Shown here one piece after another: positions 33,496 through 42,426 of a stretch of 64,000 nt of DNA. The DNA comes from Pelomonas sp. Root1237. GTDB lineage: Bacteria > Pseudomonadota > Gammaproteobacteria > Burkholderiales > Burkholderiaceae_C. A program made the translations under genes and the position numbers. Location: positions 62,001 through 126,000 of the forward strand of contig NZ_LMDK01000021.1 of the NCBI RefSeq assembly GCF_001425055.1. Direction: 5' to 3'. The stretch's first letter is position 1. Each line of letters opens with the position of its first letter. The notes below the pieces were generated by a model, which had not been told where the DNA came from, searched no databases, and saw only the letters and a program-made list of their open reading frames with translations.

Positions 33496-35097
33496 TCACT
33501 GCTTGACGAGGCCGCTGCACTGCGCAAGCGACTTGACCGGTCGCGGCATGCGGTGGCTGGCGTCGGCGCTGTACGACGCCGGCACGTTCAGCGCCGCGTT
33601 GGCCGGCTGGTAGGCCAGCGTCACCCAGGTTTGTTCACCGGCGGTGAAGTAGTCCTGCGCCTGCACCGCCACGCTCTCGCCAAAGGTGACGATGACGTCG
33701 TCCTCGTCGCCGGCGAGGCGGGTCGTCACGTCAACATTGCCGCTCACCAGGTGGAAGACGCCGCTGCTCGACACGTCCAGCGTGCAGCTGCTGCTCGTGT
33801 AGTGGCCGACGAGTGCCGCCGACATGTCGGCCGCGGTGGCGCCGTTCAGCGTCGCGACGTTGGCGCCGCCTGCGCTGGTCGGGTTGGGGTTGCTCAGCCA
33901 GCACTCCACCCGGTCCGTGGCCGTGGTGAAGCCGGTGCCGCCCTGGCGCGCCACGCCTTGCGCCATCACACCCTTGACGAGGGTGAGCTGGGCGTAGCGG
34001 TCGTTCGGCACATCGCTGGCCTGGACCCGCGTGAGGCTGACGACATTGAGGATGAGGTCGCCCACGTCGCCGTTGACGGCGGCCTGCAGGCTGCGTCCAC
34101 CGGCCGAGACGGTCAGCATGCCGTCCTTGGCCACGGCAATGCTGCACGAGGTGGTCTCCTGCGTCGCCTGGCCCGGCGTGAAGACGCGCCCGAGCTGGCC
34201 CTGCCAGGTGCCGATGGCCGGCGCGACGTCTGCGGCCATCGCCTGCCCCTTGGGCGTGAGCACGATGGCGTGCGGCGCCGGTGGCGTGGGATCGGTGCCC
34301 GTCAGCGCGGGCGGCAAGCGGTAGATGCCATTGGTTGCGGCGCTGAAGTCGGCGATCAGGTCGATGTAGGTCTTGTGGCTGGCAAGCGCGGCGGCCATGA
34401 CACTGTCCAGCAGCGCGTCCGTGGAATCGCCCGGCTTGGCGTCGAACACGCCGGTGAAGGGGTCGAACGGCCCGGTGGGCAGCACGTAGCTGCCGGCCGT
34501 GAGGGTGGCAATCAGCTGGGTGAGCGCTCCGGCGGTGTCGAGCCGGGTGCCCGCCGGTGCGGCGGCCAGGCCCGCAAACCAGGTCGCGGGCGGCATGCCG
34601 GCAGCGCGCGCAATGGTCAGGTCGGTGAGGGTGGTGATGTTCACGCGCCCGGCGGCCACGGCAATGCTGTGCAGCGAAAGCGCATTCGGCACGCCGCCCA
34701 CCTTGCCACCCGACACCTGCAGTGCGCAGGGCAGCGTGTTGGCCGGCACGTCGACGGTCCAGGTGCCGGTGGCGCTGGTCGGCAGCGAGACCGTGGCCGG
34801 CCCGCTGGTACAGGTGGCCGTGACCGTGCCGCCAACGACGGGCGCGCCGCTCGCAGCCACGCCGGTCAATGTGGCCTTGACAACCGCCGGGGCAGGCGCA
34901 GGCGCGGGCGCAGGGGCTGGGGCGGGTGCAGGCGCGGGGACGGGCGCAGGCGCTGTTGCGACCGGTGCAGGAGCCGGTACTGCGGGCGCCGTGGTGCCGC
35001 CACCCCCGCAGCCGGCCAAGGTGGCAACGGCCACGGTGGCCGCCGCGATCACGAGGCCACGCAGGCCGTGGGGAGTTGGGCAAGGGGTCGATGTCAT
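33496..35097 (-). CDS. Lipoprotein with Ala-Pro linker, function unknown
   Basis: 533 residues from the ATG at 35097 (MTSTPCPTPHGLRG). The signal peptide ends at lipobox LAGC followed by GGGG. A (Pro-Ala)n linker of about 25 residues follows, encoded by a low-complexity tract at about 34890-34975. The first folded part resembles a carboxypeptidase-regulatory/Ig-like domain (ATLTGVAASGAPVVGGTVTA, TGTWTVDVPANTLPCALQVS); the rest is beta-rich and unrecognised. It lies between the kinase and the sigma-factor genes and could be a surface or periplasmic part of that signalling unit. Confidence 0.8.
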   Translation of the reverse strand: MTSTPCPTPHGLRGLVIAAATVAVATLAGCGGGGTTAPAVPAPAPVATAPAPVPAPAPAPAPAPAPAPAPAVVKATLTGVAASGAPVVGGTVTATCTSGPATVSLPTSATGTWTVDVPANTLPCALQVSGGKVGGVPNALSLHSIAVAAGRVNITTLTDLTIARAAGMPPATWFAGLAAAPAGTRLDTAGALTQLIATLTAGSYVLPTGPFDPFTGVFDAKPGDSTDALLDSVMAAALASHKTYIDLIADFSAATNGIYRLPPALTGTDPTPPAPHAIVLTPKGQAMAADVAPAIGTWQGQLGRVFTPGQATQETTSCSIAVAKDGMLTVSAGGRSLQAAVNGDVGDLILNVVSLTRVQASDVPNDRYAQLTLVKGVMAQGVARQGGTGFTTATDRVECWLSNPNPTSAGGANVATLNGATAADMSAALVGHYTSSSCTLDVSSSGVFHLVSGNVDVTTRLAGDEDDVIVTFGESVAVQAQDYFTAGEQTWVTLAYQPANAALNVPASYSADASHRMPRPVKSLAQCSGLVKQ

Positions 35098-35263
35098 GGT
35101 GGAGTCCGGTGGGAGGGGTGGCACCCCTCGCCGATTCGAGGGGCATGCCGGGGTACGCAGCGTGGCGCGGCCAAAAGGCTCATCGGGCTTGAAAACAGGC
35201 ACGCATGAACCGAGCAATCCTTCGCAGGCATGTCGCGGCGCCGCGCGCAAAATGCGCGGCGCC

Positions 35264-35866
35264 ATGACCGCTATGACTGCCCTGTCCGCTTCGAACCCCG
35301 CCGCCGCCGATGTCACCGAGTGGCTGCGCCGGCTCGACACGGACGCGGCCGGCGCGTCGAACCAGCTCTTCGAGCTGCTCTACGGCGAGCTGCACCGCAT
35401 CGCGCGCGCCCACATGGGCCGCGAGGCGAACGCGCACACGCTGAGCCCGACGGTGCTCACGCACGAGGCCTGGTTCCGCATGGCCGAGCAGACCCGCACG
35501 CAGTGGGCCAACCGGGCGCACTTCCTGTCGGTGGCCTCGACCATGATGCGGCGCATTCTGGTGAACCACGCGCTGGCCAAACGCACCGAGAAGCGCGAGG
35601 CGCAGCTGGTGTCGCTGTCGATCACCGGTGCACCGGAGATCGGCGTGCAGGCCGAGCCCGACGTGGTGGCCGTGCACGAGGCCATCCTGGCCCTCGAAGC
35701 CGTCGACCCGCGCGCGGCCAAGGTGGTGGAGCTGAAGTTCTTCGGCGGGCTCGAAAACGACGAGATCGCGCAGGCGCTCGATCTGTCGCTCGCCACCGTC
35801 AAGCGCGACTGGGCGCTGGCCCGCGCCTGGCTGCGCCGCGAACTGGGCGCCGCGCCATTGACCTGA
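35264..35866 (+). CDS. ECF sigma factor, TIGR02999/ECF43-like, without the acidic region-2.2 motif
   Basis: 200 residues from the ATG at 35264 (another ATG is 4 codons upstream). Region 2: NQLFELLYGELHRIARAHMG, HTLSPTVLTHEAWFRMAEQ, NRAHFLSVASTMMRRILVNH. Region 4: AVDPRAAKVVELKFFGGLEN, DEIAQALDLSLATVKRDWAL. Where most ECF factors have D-x-E/D-D before the QE-x-F, this one has Ser61-Pro-Thr63-Val. ECF43 factors such as Vibrio EcfP share this loss and need phosphorylation by a Ser/Thr kinase to bind core polymerase. A kinase gene lies 1.9 kb away. No anti-sigma gene is present. Confidence 0.92.
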   Translation: MTAMTALSASNPAAADVTEWLRRLDTDAAGASNQLFELLYGELHRIARAHMGREANAHTLSPTVLTHEAWFRMAEQTRTQWANRAHFLSVASTMMRRILVNHALAKRTEKREAQLVSLSITGAPEIGVQAEPDVVAVHEAILALEAVDPRAAKVVELKFFGGLENDEIAQALDLSLATVKRDWALARAWLRRELGAAPLT

Positions 35867-35881
35867 CGCGAGGGCAGCGGT

Positions 35882-36901
35882 TCACCTGGCGCTTTTCAGC
35901 CGTTGCACCAGCGCATCCCGCGCGTTGCCGATCATGGGCAGGTAGGCCCGCTCGAAGGTGGCCTCGTCGAGCGTGACCGCGGCAGTCGCATTGCTGGTGC
36001 CACGCGAGCGGCCACCGGTCAGCAGCGCCAGGCCCATCGACAGCGCGTTGCTCGTGTTGTCTGACTTGCGTGACTCGTCGGTGGTGGTGTCGACGAGCGC
36101 GAAGCCGTCGGCAGCGCCCTGAACCAGGCGGTCGACGTAGAAGGCGCCGTTGACGCCACTGCGCGACGTCGTGCGAAAGATGCGCTGCCCTTCCTGCGAC
36201 ACGATCTGCAGCTGGGTCTCGTTGGGGTAAAGCACCGGGCCGGCCTCGATGGAGGACTGTGAGCGACGCGCGATATTGGCCAGGAAGCCCTTGCTGCCGG
36301 AGGCGGTGCCGAAGCTCGCGAAGAAGTGCAGGCGCACGAAATGCAGGTCAAGCGCCTGCGCCACCGCGCTGGCCTTTGCACCGTTGGCGCCATCCAGCGC
36401 GGTGATGCGGTCGCTCAGCGTGCCGCGGCCTCCTGCCGTCTGGAAGAAGGCCGGCATGCCGGTGGGCGCGAAGATCTTGGAGACGGCGCCCGTGTCGTCG
36501 ATGACGTAGGGCGCCGGCTTGCCCATGCGGGCCTCGACTTCGGCGTACTCGGGGCGAGCGCGAACCGTGTCCATGCCGACGACTTCAAAGCCGGCAGCGG
36601 TCAGTGCCTCGACGGTGTCGCGGTAGACGCGGTCGGTCAGCGCCTGCATCGCCGCATCCGGCACGCCGCGCAGTTCGGCCTGCACCGAGGTGCTGTTGCC
36701 CCCGCCGCTGCCGCTCGCCTTCAGCGTGGTGACGAATTCAATCCCGAACTGGTCGATGGCGACACGGCGCGCACCCTTGATGGCCGAGCCGTTGTCGCTG
36801 CCGACGGAGACCGTCGGCGCAGCAGTTTGCGCGGCGGCTGGCGGCACGCCAGCCAGGAGGGTGAGCGTGGCAAGGAGCAGCGGGGCGAGCAGTCGGCACA
36901 T
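35882..36901 (-). CDS. Secreted protein of unknown function
   Basis: 339 residues with a signal peptide (LLAPLLLATLTLLAGVPPAA, cleavage near AAAQT). The mature part begins VSVGSDNGSAIKGARRVAID and includes TTLKASGSGGGNSTSVQAEL, a GLY/SER-rich turn, and a C-terminal helix ERAYLPMIGNARDALVQRLK. No catalytic motif or known family was recognised. It is convergent with the ECF sigma gene (15-bp gap) and could be part of the same signalling unit or a regulon member. Confidence 0.75.
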   Translation of the reverse strand: MCRLLAPLLLATLTLLAGVPPAAAQTAAPTVSVGSDNGSAIKGARRVAIDQFGIEFVTTLKASGSGGGNSTSVQAELRGVPDAAMQALTDRVYRDTVEALTAAGFEVVGMDTVRARPEYAEVEARMGKPAPYVIDDTGAVSKIFAPTGMPAFFQTAGGRGTLSDRITALDGANGAKASAVAQALDLHFVRLHFFASFGTASGSKGFLANIARRSQSSIEAGPVLYPNETQLQIVSQEGQRIFRTTSRSGVNGAFYVDRLVQGAADGFALVDTTTDESRKSDNTSNALSMGLALLTGGRSRGTSNATAAVTLDEATFERAYLPMIGNARDALVQRLKSAR

Positions 36902-36998
36902 GGCGGTCTTTCGTGGCAGGGCTGAAACCTTCGGTTCATCGAAGGGGACAACCCGGTACGCAAGACGGTCAGGTGAAAAGGCTCATCCCCACCACCCG

Positions 36999-37685
36999 TC
37001 AGCCTGCCTGCGCGGTTGGATACGACGCTGCAGTGACCGGCGAGACCAGGGACCAACCCATCGCCTTGTACAGCGCAGCGCCTGATTCCGTGGCCACCAA
37101 CACGCCTTGCCTTGCCTCCAGATCGAGCGCGATGCTTGACAAGATGGTCATGACGCGTCGCCCCAGCCCCTTCCTCCTGTGGGCCTCGGCCGTGACGATT
37201 TGATCGAAGGTGGCGAACGGACCCTCGATCGCCACCTGGCCGCCGGCCGCGATTTCTCCTGAACCTGCGATCAGCCTGGCAAACGCGACCTCTCCCACCT
37301 TGTCGGTCTGCATGCGATAGCCCTCAGGGGCGGTGGCGTCGCCGCCCCTGAGATCGGTGCTCATCAGAAACTCGGGTTCGTGAAACTGCCAATGATGGGA
37401 GAGCAAGGGAGACACGCTTTCACGTGGTGCGCAGATCTTCAGCCAGCTGCCGGGGCCGGTCTCGGTGACAAGTTCTTGAAGGAGATGTCGATCAAGGGCG
37501 GGAAGAACATAGCGAGTCGTCTGCCCGGGCTTTCCGACCGAAATCTGAAAGCAGCCGGAGCGCCGGACCGGCGCTGGCGTGCACCGCGAAATCGCCCAGC
37601 CGCAGGCCCAGGCACGAGCAGCGACTGCGGGGTCGAGCGCGCCGGCGTTGCGGTCACCCGCGGAGTTGATGGAGGGAGGGATCAT
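36999..37685 (-). CDS. GNAT-family N-acetyltransferase
   Basis: 228 residues. The acetyl-CoA-binding motif A is clear ([20 protein letters not shown]), followed by motif B ([11 protein letters not shown]). The N-terminal half ([32 protein letters not shown]) belongs to the acceptor part. The gene start overlaps the last 32 bases of the EVE gene upstream, so the two are probably co-translated. Substrate unknown. Confidence 0.85.
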   Translation of the reverse strand: MIPPSINSAGDRNAGALDPAVAARAWACGWAISRCTPAPVRRSGCFQISVGKPGQTTRYVLPALDRHLLQELVTETGPGSWLKICAPRESVSPLLSHHWQFHEPEFLMSTDLRGGDATAPEGYRMQTDKVGEVAFARLIAGSGEIAAGGQVAIEGPFATFDQIVTAEAHRRKGLGRRVMTILSSIALDLEARQGVLVATESGAALYKAMGWSLVSPVTAASYPTAQAG

Positions 37686-38193
37686 CTGTGCAGTTCAGAA
37701 AATGAAGGGCATCTGCATCGGCAGCCATGGCATCGGCAATCAGCCTCATGTCATGGTCGCTGATGGCAAACAGTCCGAAACGAAACGAATAGCCCCAGCG
37801 CGCGCGGTCCTGCACGAACTCGAAGCGGTCGATCAGCGGGGCGATGGGCGCTTCGCGTGCGGGCACATAGTCCACGTCCTTGCGGAAGGGGACGAAGCCG
37901 CCACCCATGTCAAAGGCGTAGGGCTCGCCGGGCCTGACCAGCCCGAGCGACACAAAGGCCTGCAGCTTGTCGCTGCCGCCCATGGTGACTGTGGGCGCGT
38001 AGTAGGCCACGCGGTCACCGGGCCTCACGCGCCGCAACGGCGCGACCTTGCCATGGCACACCTGCATATAGCCTGCGCCGCGTTCCGCGCAGCCTCGGCG
38101 TGCGTGGGTGGCGCTGGCCACGGCAATCCAGTTGCCGCGCGGCGCGGCCGTGCCGGCCTGTGCCGATTCCTCCCACAGGGTGGCGTTTTTCAT
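37654..38193 (-). CDS. EVE-domain protein (PUA-like fold)
   Basis: 179 residues from the ATG at 38193 ([14 protein letters not shown]). The EVE pattern is visible: [54 protein letters not shown] and [20 protein letters not shown] (UPF0310 type). EVE domains bind modified nucleobases in RNA or DNA. An in-frame extension upstream overlaps the divergent region and was rejected. Overlap with the GNAT gene suggests a two-gene unit. Confidence 0.85.
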   Translation of the reverse strand: MKNATLWEESAQAGTAAPRGNWIAVASATHARRGCAERGAGYMQVCHGKVAPLRRVRPGDRVAYYAPTVTMGGSDKLQAFVSLGLVRPGEPYAFDMGGGFVPFRKDVDYVPAREAPIAPLIDRFEFVQDRARWGYSFRFGLFAISDHDMRLIADAMAADADALHFLNCTDDPSLHQLRG

Positions 38194-38372
38194 CGGAGCG
38201 CCTCGTGCGCAAATTGGGAATCGCCATGATGGCGGGAGGTCGCGACAACGGCTTGTCAGCAGAAGGCACCCCGCCAGCCGGTGAGTCCTGCCCACGCCGA
38301 TCGCGAGCGGGCAACGGAGTTCAGCAACGCGGCAACGGGCATAGTCCTGGCTCTTCCCTTGCCTTGAAGCCG

Positions 38373-38765
38373 ATGACCCCGCCTCTCGCCGCCCGCGGCT
38401 CCTGCTACTGTGGCGCCGTCTCCGTCACGGTCCCATCGCCTTTGCGCCGCCCGGACAACTGCCACTGCGGCGAATGCCGGCGCCTGAGCGGTGCGGCATT
38501 CACCACGTGGATCACAGCGCCGCGCGATCAGGTCGTCGTGAACAACCCCGAGGGGCTGTCGGTGTTCTGTCCCACGCCCAACCTGCAGCGCTCGTTCTGC
38601 AAGACATGCGGATCGCATGTCTTCACCGCGGACGCGCGGCTGCCAAGGGCTTACGGGTTCCCTGCGGGGCTCTTTGAGGGCGAGCCCATCGAGCCGCCGG
38701 GCGAGGACTACTTTCTCGATGACAAGGCCCGTTGGTGTCGGCGTTCTTTACACCCAGAAAGCTGA
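38373..38765 (+). CDS. GFA-family protein (glutathione-dependent formaldehyde-activating-like)
   Basis: 130 residues from the ATG at 38373. The zinc-binding Cys pattern of the GFA/CENP-V fold is complete: [22 protein letters not shown] and [11 protein letters not shown], then a C-terminal helix. The family is named for Gfa, but most members are of unknown substrate. It stands alone between the divergent EVE gene and the PEP-CTERM gene. Confidence 0.88.
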   Translation: MTPPLAARGSCYCGAVSVTVPSPLRRPDNCHCGECRRLSGAAFTTWITAPRDQVVVNNPEGLSVFCPTPNLQRSFCKTCGSHVFTADARLPRAYGFPAGLFEGEPIEPPGEDYFLDDKARWCRRSLHPES

Positions 38766-38803
38766 CCGCAAGCAAATCACCGCCACAGCAGGGTTTTCTC
38801 TGA

Positions 38804-38820
38804 TGGCACGATGCTTGCTA
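38804..38820 (+). promoter_or_regulatory. Sigma-54 (RpoN) promoter of the PEP-CTERM gene
   Basis: TGGCACGATGCTTGCTA matches the -24/-12 consensus TGGCACG-N4-TTGC at every defined position, with the correct GG-to-GC spacing. Transcription would begin near 38830, 25 bases before the start codon, with GGGAG ribosome site between. PEP-CTERM genes in betaproteobacteria are known to depend on RpoN and the PrsK/PrsR system. Confidence 0.82.
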
Positions 38821-38854
38821 ATTCGTTCAGGTCTTTCTTTGGGAGTAATTAACT

Positions 38855-39367
38855 ATGTTGAAGTCTCTTGCCTTGGCCTCTGTGCTGTCCCTGGGCAGCC
38901 TTGCGGCGCAGGCCACCCCCTTCGTGTTGGGCACCGGCACGCTGGGCGCAATCACGGTCAACAGCGGCAACGTCGCTGTCGTGCCGAGCCTGGTGAACGA
39001 CACCTTCACGTTCTCGCTGGCGTCGGCTTCGAGCGTGCAGAGCAATGTGACGACGATCTTCGGCAGCCTGTCGCCGGCCTTCTACAGCATCGTCAGCACC
39101 GGCGCCGATCACGTCGTGGGCGGCACTGACGACACCGTCATCACCGGCTTTGCCTTCACGTCCACGTCGACCGGGCATTTCACGAACCTGAGCGCCGGCA
39201 ACTATTACTTCAACGTGTTCGCGTTGGCTAACCAGGCGCCGTCGGCCTACGCGATTTCGGCTTCGGCCACCGCGATGCCGGTGCCGGAACCTGAAACCTA
39301 CGCCATGCTGGCAGCAGGCCTGGGCGTCATGGGTTTTGTTGCTTCGCGCCGTCGTCGCGATCTGTAA
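38855..39367 (+). CDS. PEP-CTERM sorted exported protein
   Basis: 170 residues with a signal peptide (MLKSLALASVLSLGSLAAQA). The mature part is Ser/Thr-rich and beta-rich (TFTFSLASASSVQSNVTTIF, NLSAGNYYFNVFALANQAPS). The C-terminus is a full sorting signal: VPEPETYAMLAAGLGVMGFV followed by ASRRRR. Exosortase would cleave and handle it during export with exopolysaccharide. Monocistronic: RpoN promoter before, terminator after. The protein may be a matrix or floc component. Confidence 0.92.
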   Translation: MLKSLALASVLSLGSLAAQATPFVLGTGTLGAITVNSGNVAVVPSLVNDTFTFSLASASSVQSNVTTIFGSLSPAFYSIVSTGADHVVGGTDDTVITGFAFTSTSTGHFTNLSAGNYYFNVFALANQAPSAYAISASATAMPVPEPETYAMLAAGLGVMGFVASRRRRDL

Positions 39368-39414
39368 TTGATTTGATTTCTGGGTCACTCCCGCAGTGAT
39401 CCGCCGAAGTCCCC

Positions 39415-39447
39415 AAAAGCCCTGGCCTCAAGCGCCAGGGCTTTTTT
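39415..39447 (+). terminator. Rho-independent terminator after the PEP-CTERM gene
   Basis: AAAAGCCCTGGC (39415-39426) pairs with GCCAGGGCTTTT (39434-39445), loop of 7, with the T-run to 39447. A-rich and T-rich ends make it potentially bidirectional, serving the convergent SMP-30 gene as well. Confidence 0.92.
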
Positions 39448-39465
39448 CGTGGGGCGGCCATGCCG

Positions 39466-40431
39466 TCAACTGACTGCGCCGCGCGTGTTCACGTACAGCG
39501 AATACAGCGAATGCGTGCTCGCCATGAAGAGACGGTTGCCCTTGGCGCCGCCGAAGCAGAGATTGGCGCAGCGCTCGGGCAGGTGGATATGCGCCAGCGG
39601 CTTGCCCAAGGGGCCGTAGACGCGCACACCGTCCAGCACCGCCGCATCCGCATCCGCGCTGCCGTCACTGCCAAAGCCACACCAGAGATTGCCTTGCACA
39701 TCGACGGCCATGCCGTCGAAGGCACCTGGGCACCCCGGGTCGATCAGCAGCCGCTTGTTGCTCAAGGACACGCCGTCCACGTCATAGGCCCAGATCAACC
39801 GATGCGGCTGGGCGCGGCTTTCGATGACGTAGAGGGTCTTGCCGTCAGGGCTGAAGGCCAGGCCGTTCGGGCCCTTGAGGTCGTCGATCTGCAGTGTCAG
39901 CTCGCCGGTCACGCCGTCGATGCGGTAGACGGCCGGCGTCAATTCAGACTCGGCCTTCTCGCCCTCGAAGTCGCTGGCGATGCCGAACAGCGGGTCGCTG
40001 AACCACAGGCTGCCATCGCCCGGATGGCAGGTGATGTCGTTGGGCGAATTCAGCCGCTTGCCTTGATGGCGATCCGCCAGCACCGTGATGCGGCCGTCGT
40101 ACTCGGTGCGCGTGATGCGGCGCGTCAGGTGTTCGCAGCTGACGAGGCGCCCCTGGCGGTCGCGCACGTGACCGTTGGCGTTGTTGCTGGGGTTGCGGAA
40201 CTCGCTGATGGCACCGGTGATCTCGTCCCAGCGCAGGATGCGGTTGTTGGGGATGTCGGAGACGAGCAGGTAGCGCCCGTCGCCAAACCAGACCGGCCCC
40301 TCGGCCCAGGCCAGGCCGGTGGCCAGTTGCTCGACGCCCGCAGGGAAGAGGCGCAGCGGCAGGAAGGCGTCGTCCAGCACCTCGATGGCCGCGTCGGGCC
40401 GGCGGGCGTTGGGCGTGAAGGGGATCTTCAT
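39466..40431 (-). CDS. SMP-30/gluconolactonase-family sugar lactonase
   Basis: 321 residues from the ATG at 40431 (MKIPFTPNARRPDAAIEVLD). Six-bladed propeller with the SMP-30 metal and active-site motifs: LATGLAWAEGPVWF (Glu), LNSPNDITCHPGDG (Asn), KGPNGLAFSPDGKTLYV and PGAFDGMAVDVQGNLW (Asp). Its start overlaps the uronate dehydrogenase stop by 4 bases, so it probably hydrolyses the glucaro-lactone made by that enzyme to glucarate. Xylonolactonase activity is an alternative. It is the last gene of the GH67 operon. Confidence 0.9.
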   Translation of the reverse strand: MKIPFTPNARRPDAAIEVLDDAFLPLRLFPAGVEQLATGLAWAEGPVWFGDGRYLLVSDIPNNRILRWDEITGAISEFRNPSNNANGHVRDRQGRLVSCEHLTRRITRTEYDGRITVLADRHQGKRLNSPNDITCHPGDGSLWFSDPLFGIASDFEGEKAESELTPAVYRIDGVTGELTLQIDDLKGPNGLAFSPDGKTLYVIESRAQPHRLIWAYDVDGVSLSNKRLLIDPGCPGAFDGMAVDVQGNLWCGFGSDGSADADAAVLDGVRVYGPLGKPLAHIHLPERCANLCFGGAKGNRLFMASTHSLYSLYVNTRGAVS

Positions 40432-41261
40432 TGGTCTGCCGGCGCCTTCTCGAAGGGGCCGAGGATGACGAACTGGCCGCCCTGGCAGCGCACCTCGGGC
40501 CGGCTCGGGTCGACATAGGGCTGGGCCGCCTCGACCTCGGCGCGCCAGGGCTCGGAGCTGTCCTGGGGCTTGAAACCGATGTGGTTGGACGCGCTGTTGT
40601 CCCACCAGGTCGAGCGGTTGTCGCTCATGCCGTAAATGATGCTGTGGCCGACGACGGGCGCGCTCAGTGCGGCGACGAGGAGGCGCTCCAGGTCGTCAAA
40701 GCTCAGCCAGCTCGACAGCATGCGGCGGTCCGTCGGCACGGGCCAGCTGGAACCGATGCGCACCGACACCGTCTCCAGGCCGTGGCGGTCGAAATAGAAC
40801 TGGGCCAGGTCCTCGCCAAAGGCCTTGGACAGCCCGTAGTAGCTGTCCGGCCGCGGCGCGGCCCTTGGCGTCAACGTCTCGCCCTGGCTGTAGAAGCCGG
40901 TCACGTGGTTGGAGCTGGCGAAGATGATGCGCTTCACGCCGCGCTGGCGGGCCGACTCGTAGACGTTGTAGGCGCCGACGATATTGGCCGGCAGCACCAC
41001 GTCGAAGGGTTTCTCGATGGACACGCCGCCGAAGTGCAGCACGGCGTCGACATCCTTCAGCAGTGACTGCATGGCAGCCAGATCCTCGAGCGGCGCCTGC
41101 ACGACTTCCTCGCCCTCGCCGGCGGGGTCCATGGGTGCGAGGTCCGACAGCCGCAGCACGTCGCAGTAATGCTTCATGCGCGGCCGCAGCACGCGGCCGA
41201 GGTTGCCGGCGGCGCCGGTCAGCAGCAGGCGCTTGAAGCGCGGGGCGGAGAGAGGGTTCAT
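40428..41261 (-). CDS. udh: Uronate dehydrogenase
   Basis: 277 residues from the ATG at 41261. Extended-SDR features: LLLTGAAGNLGRVLRP (Rossmann Gly motif), VDAVLHFGGVS, FASSNHVTGFYSQ and catalytic YYGLSKAFGEDLAQFY. The later TDRRMLSSWLSFDDLERLLV segment is typical of NAD-dependent uronate dehydrogenases, which oxidise D-glucuronate or D-galacturonate to the aldaro-lactone. It lies downstream of GH67 alpha-glucuronidase and the LacI gene and is coupled to the SMP-30 lactonase, which makes glucuronate the probable substrate. Confidence 0.87.
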   Translation of the reverse strand: MNPLSAPRFKRLLLTGAAGNLGRVLRPRMKHYCDVLRLSDLAPMDPAGEGEEVVQAPLEDLAAMQSLLKDVDAVLHFGGVSIEKPFDVVLPANIVGAYNVYESARQRGVKRIIFASSNHVTGFYSQGETLTPRAAPRPDSYYGLSKAFGEDLAQFYFDRHGLETVSVRIGSSWPVPTDRRMLSSWLSFDDLERLLVAALSAPVVGHSIIYGMSDNRSTWWDNSASNHIGFKPQDSSEPWRAEVEAAQPYVDPSRPEVRCQGGQFVILGPFEKAPADQ

Positions 41262-41343
41262 TTCAGGGCGATGCGTGTGGATTGCGGGCAGAGCGCGGGC
41301 CTCTCCCAAGCCGGCCCGCTTTGGGCTTAGACGAGCGGCTCAC

Positions 41344-42426
41344 TCATGCGCCGATGCGCAAGGGCGGGCGCAGCCGCGGCGCCGCGTCGGACTGGCGTCG
41401 GACCAGCGCGAAATCCATGAGCTCATGCTCGCAGGGCAGAGGCACTCCGGTGCGGCGCGCGCGGATGTGACGCACCAGCAGGTCCACCGCGGCACCGGCC
41501 ATCTCCATGATGGGCTGGCGCACGGTGGTCAGTTCGGGCCAGATGGTCGTGGCCAGCGGCGCATCGTCGAAGCCGACGACCGTCAGGTCGCTGGGCACGT
41601 CCAGGCCCATGCGATGGGCGATGGCGACCGTGGCTGCGGCCATGTCGTCGTTGCTGGCGAAGATGGCCGTCGGCCGGCGCTCCTGCGAAAGCAGGAACTC
41701 GGCCGCGTCCAGGCCCGAGCGGTAGGTGAACATGCCCTGGGCGACGACCTCCTCCTCCTCGATGTTGAGGCCGGCGTCGGCCATCGCCGCATGGAAGCCG
41801 GCCAGGCGGCGGGCGCTGCTGCTCTGGTAGGGGTCGCCGATGATGAAGCCCATGCGGTGGTGGCCCAGGTTCAGCAGGTGCCGCGTCATCTCGTAGGCGG
41901 CCTGGTAGTCGTCGATGCCGACGGCGCAGACGGCTTCGGGCGGCACGCCGCTGGACACGACCACGGCCGGCGTGTCGGTCTCGGCCACGAGCTTCAGCAA
42001 GGGCTGGGAATCGCAGAAGGGCGGCGGCAGGATGAGGCCGTCGATGCCGTTGGCGATCATCTCGGCCACCGGCTTCTCCTCACCCTCGCGCGCGGCCTCG
42101 CAACGCTGCACGACGAGCTGCACATGGCGCAGGCTGGCCTTGTTCAGCAAGCCGATGAGGAATTCATTGAGATAACCGGCCGTCGGATCGATGTAGAGCA
42201 TGCCGATGCGGATGGGCTCGGAGCCGGCCAGGTGGCGCGCGGCCTGGTTGGGCAGGTAGTTCAGCTCGGCGACGGCGGCCTGCACCTTCTCACGCGTGCC
42301 CGGGCGCACGTTCTGCTCCCCGTTGATGACCCGCGACACCGTCATCGGCGACACCCCGGCCAGCGCGGCGACATCGGCGATGGTCGCGACCTTGGGGCTG
42401 CGCCCGGAGCGAGCGGTTGGCTTCAA
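41344..42426 (-). CDS. LacI-family regulator, likely XylR-type controlling the xyl-box regulon
   Basis: 360 residues from a TTG at 42426 with GAGGG about 6 bases upstream; no in-frame ATG is close. The DNA-binding domain is classical (KVATIADVAALAGVSPMTVS, RVINGEQNVRPGTREKVQAA), followed by the hinge NYLPNQAARHLAG and a PBP1 sugar-binding domain (IRIGMLYIDPTAG, GIDGLILPPPFC, IFASNDDMAAATVAIAHRMG). It lies between GH67 and udh, 58 bp after GH67. It is the best candidate to bind the GGTAGCGCT palindromes at 26.1, 27.0 and 44.7 kb, with a xylan-derived inducer. Confidence 0.9.
   Translation of the reverse strand: MKPTARSGRSPKVATIADVAALAGVSPMTVSRVINGEQNVRPGTREKVQAAVAELNYLPNQAARHLAGSEPIRIGMLYIDPTAGYLNEFLIGLLNKASLRHVQLVVQRCEAAREGEEKPVAEMIANGIDGLILPPPFCDSQPLLKLVAETDTPAVVVSSGVPPEAVCAVGIDDYQAAYEMTRHLLNLGHHRMGFIIGDPYQSSSARRLAGFHAAMADAGLNIEEEEVVAQGMFTYRSGLDAAEFLLSQERRPTAIFASNDDMAAATVAIAHRMGLDVPSDLTVVGFDDAPLATTIWPELTTVRQPIMEMAGAAVDLLVRHIRARRTGVPLPCEHELMDFALVRRQSDAAPRLRPPLRIGA

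Noticed and set aside
34890-34975. Low-complexity GC-rich tract that could be a tandem repeat or CRISPR-like
   Set aside because: It encodes the Pro-Ala linker of the lipoprotein at 33496-35097; unit length is 6 bp and no spacers exist.
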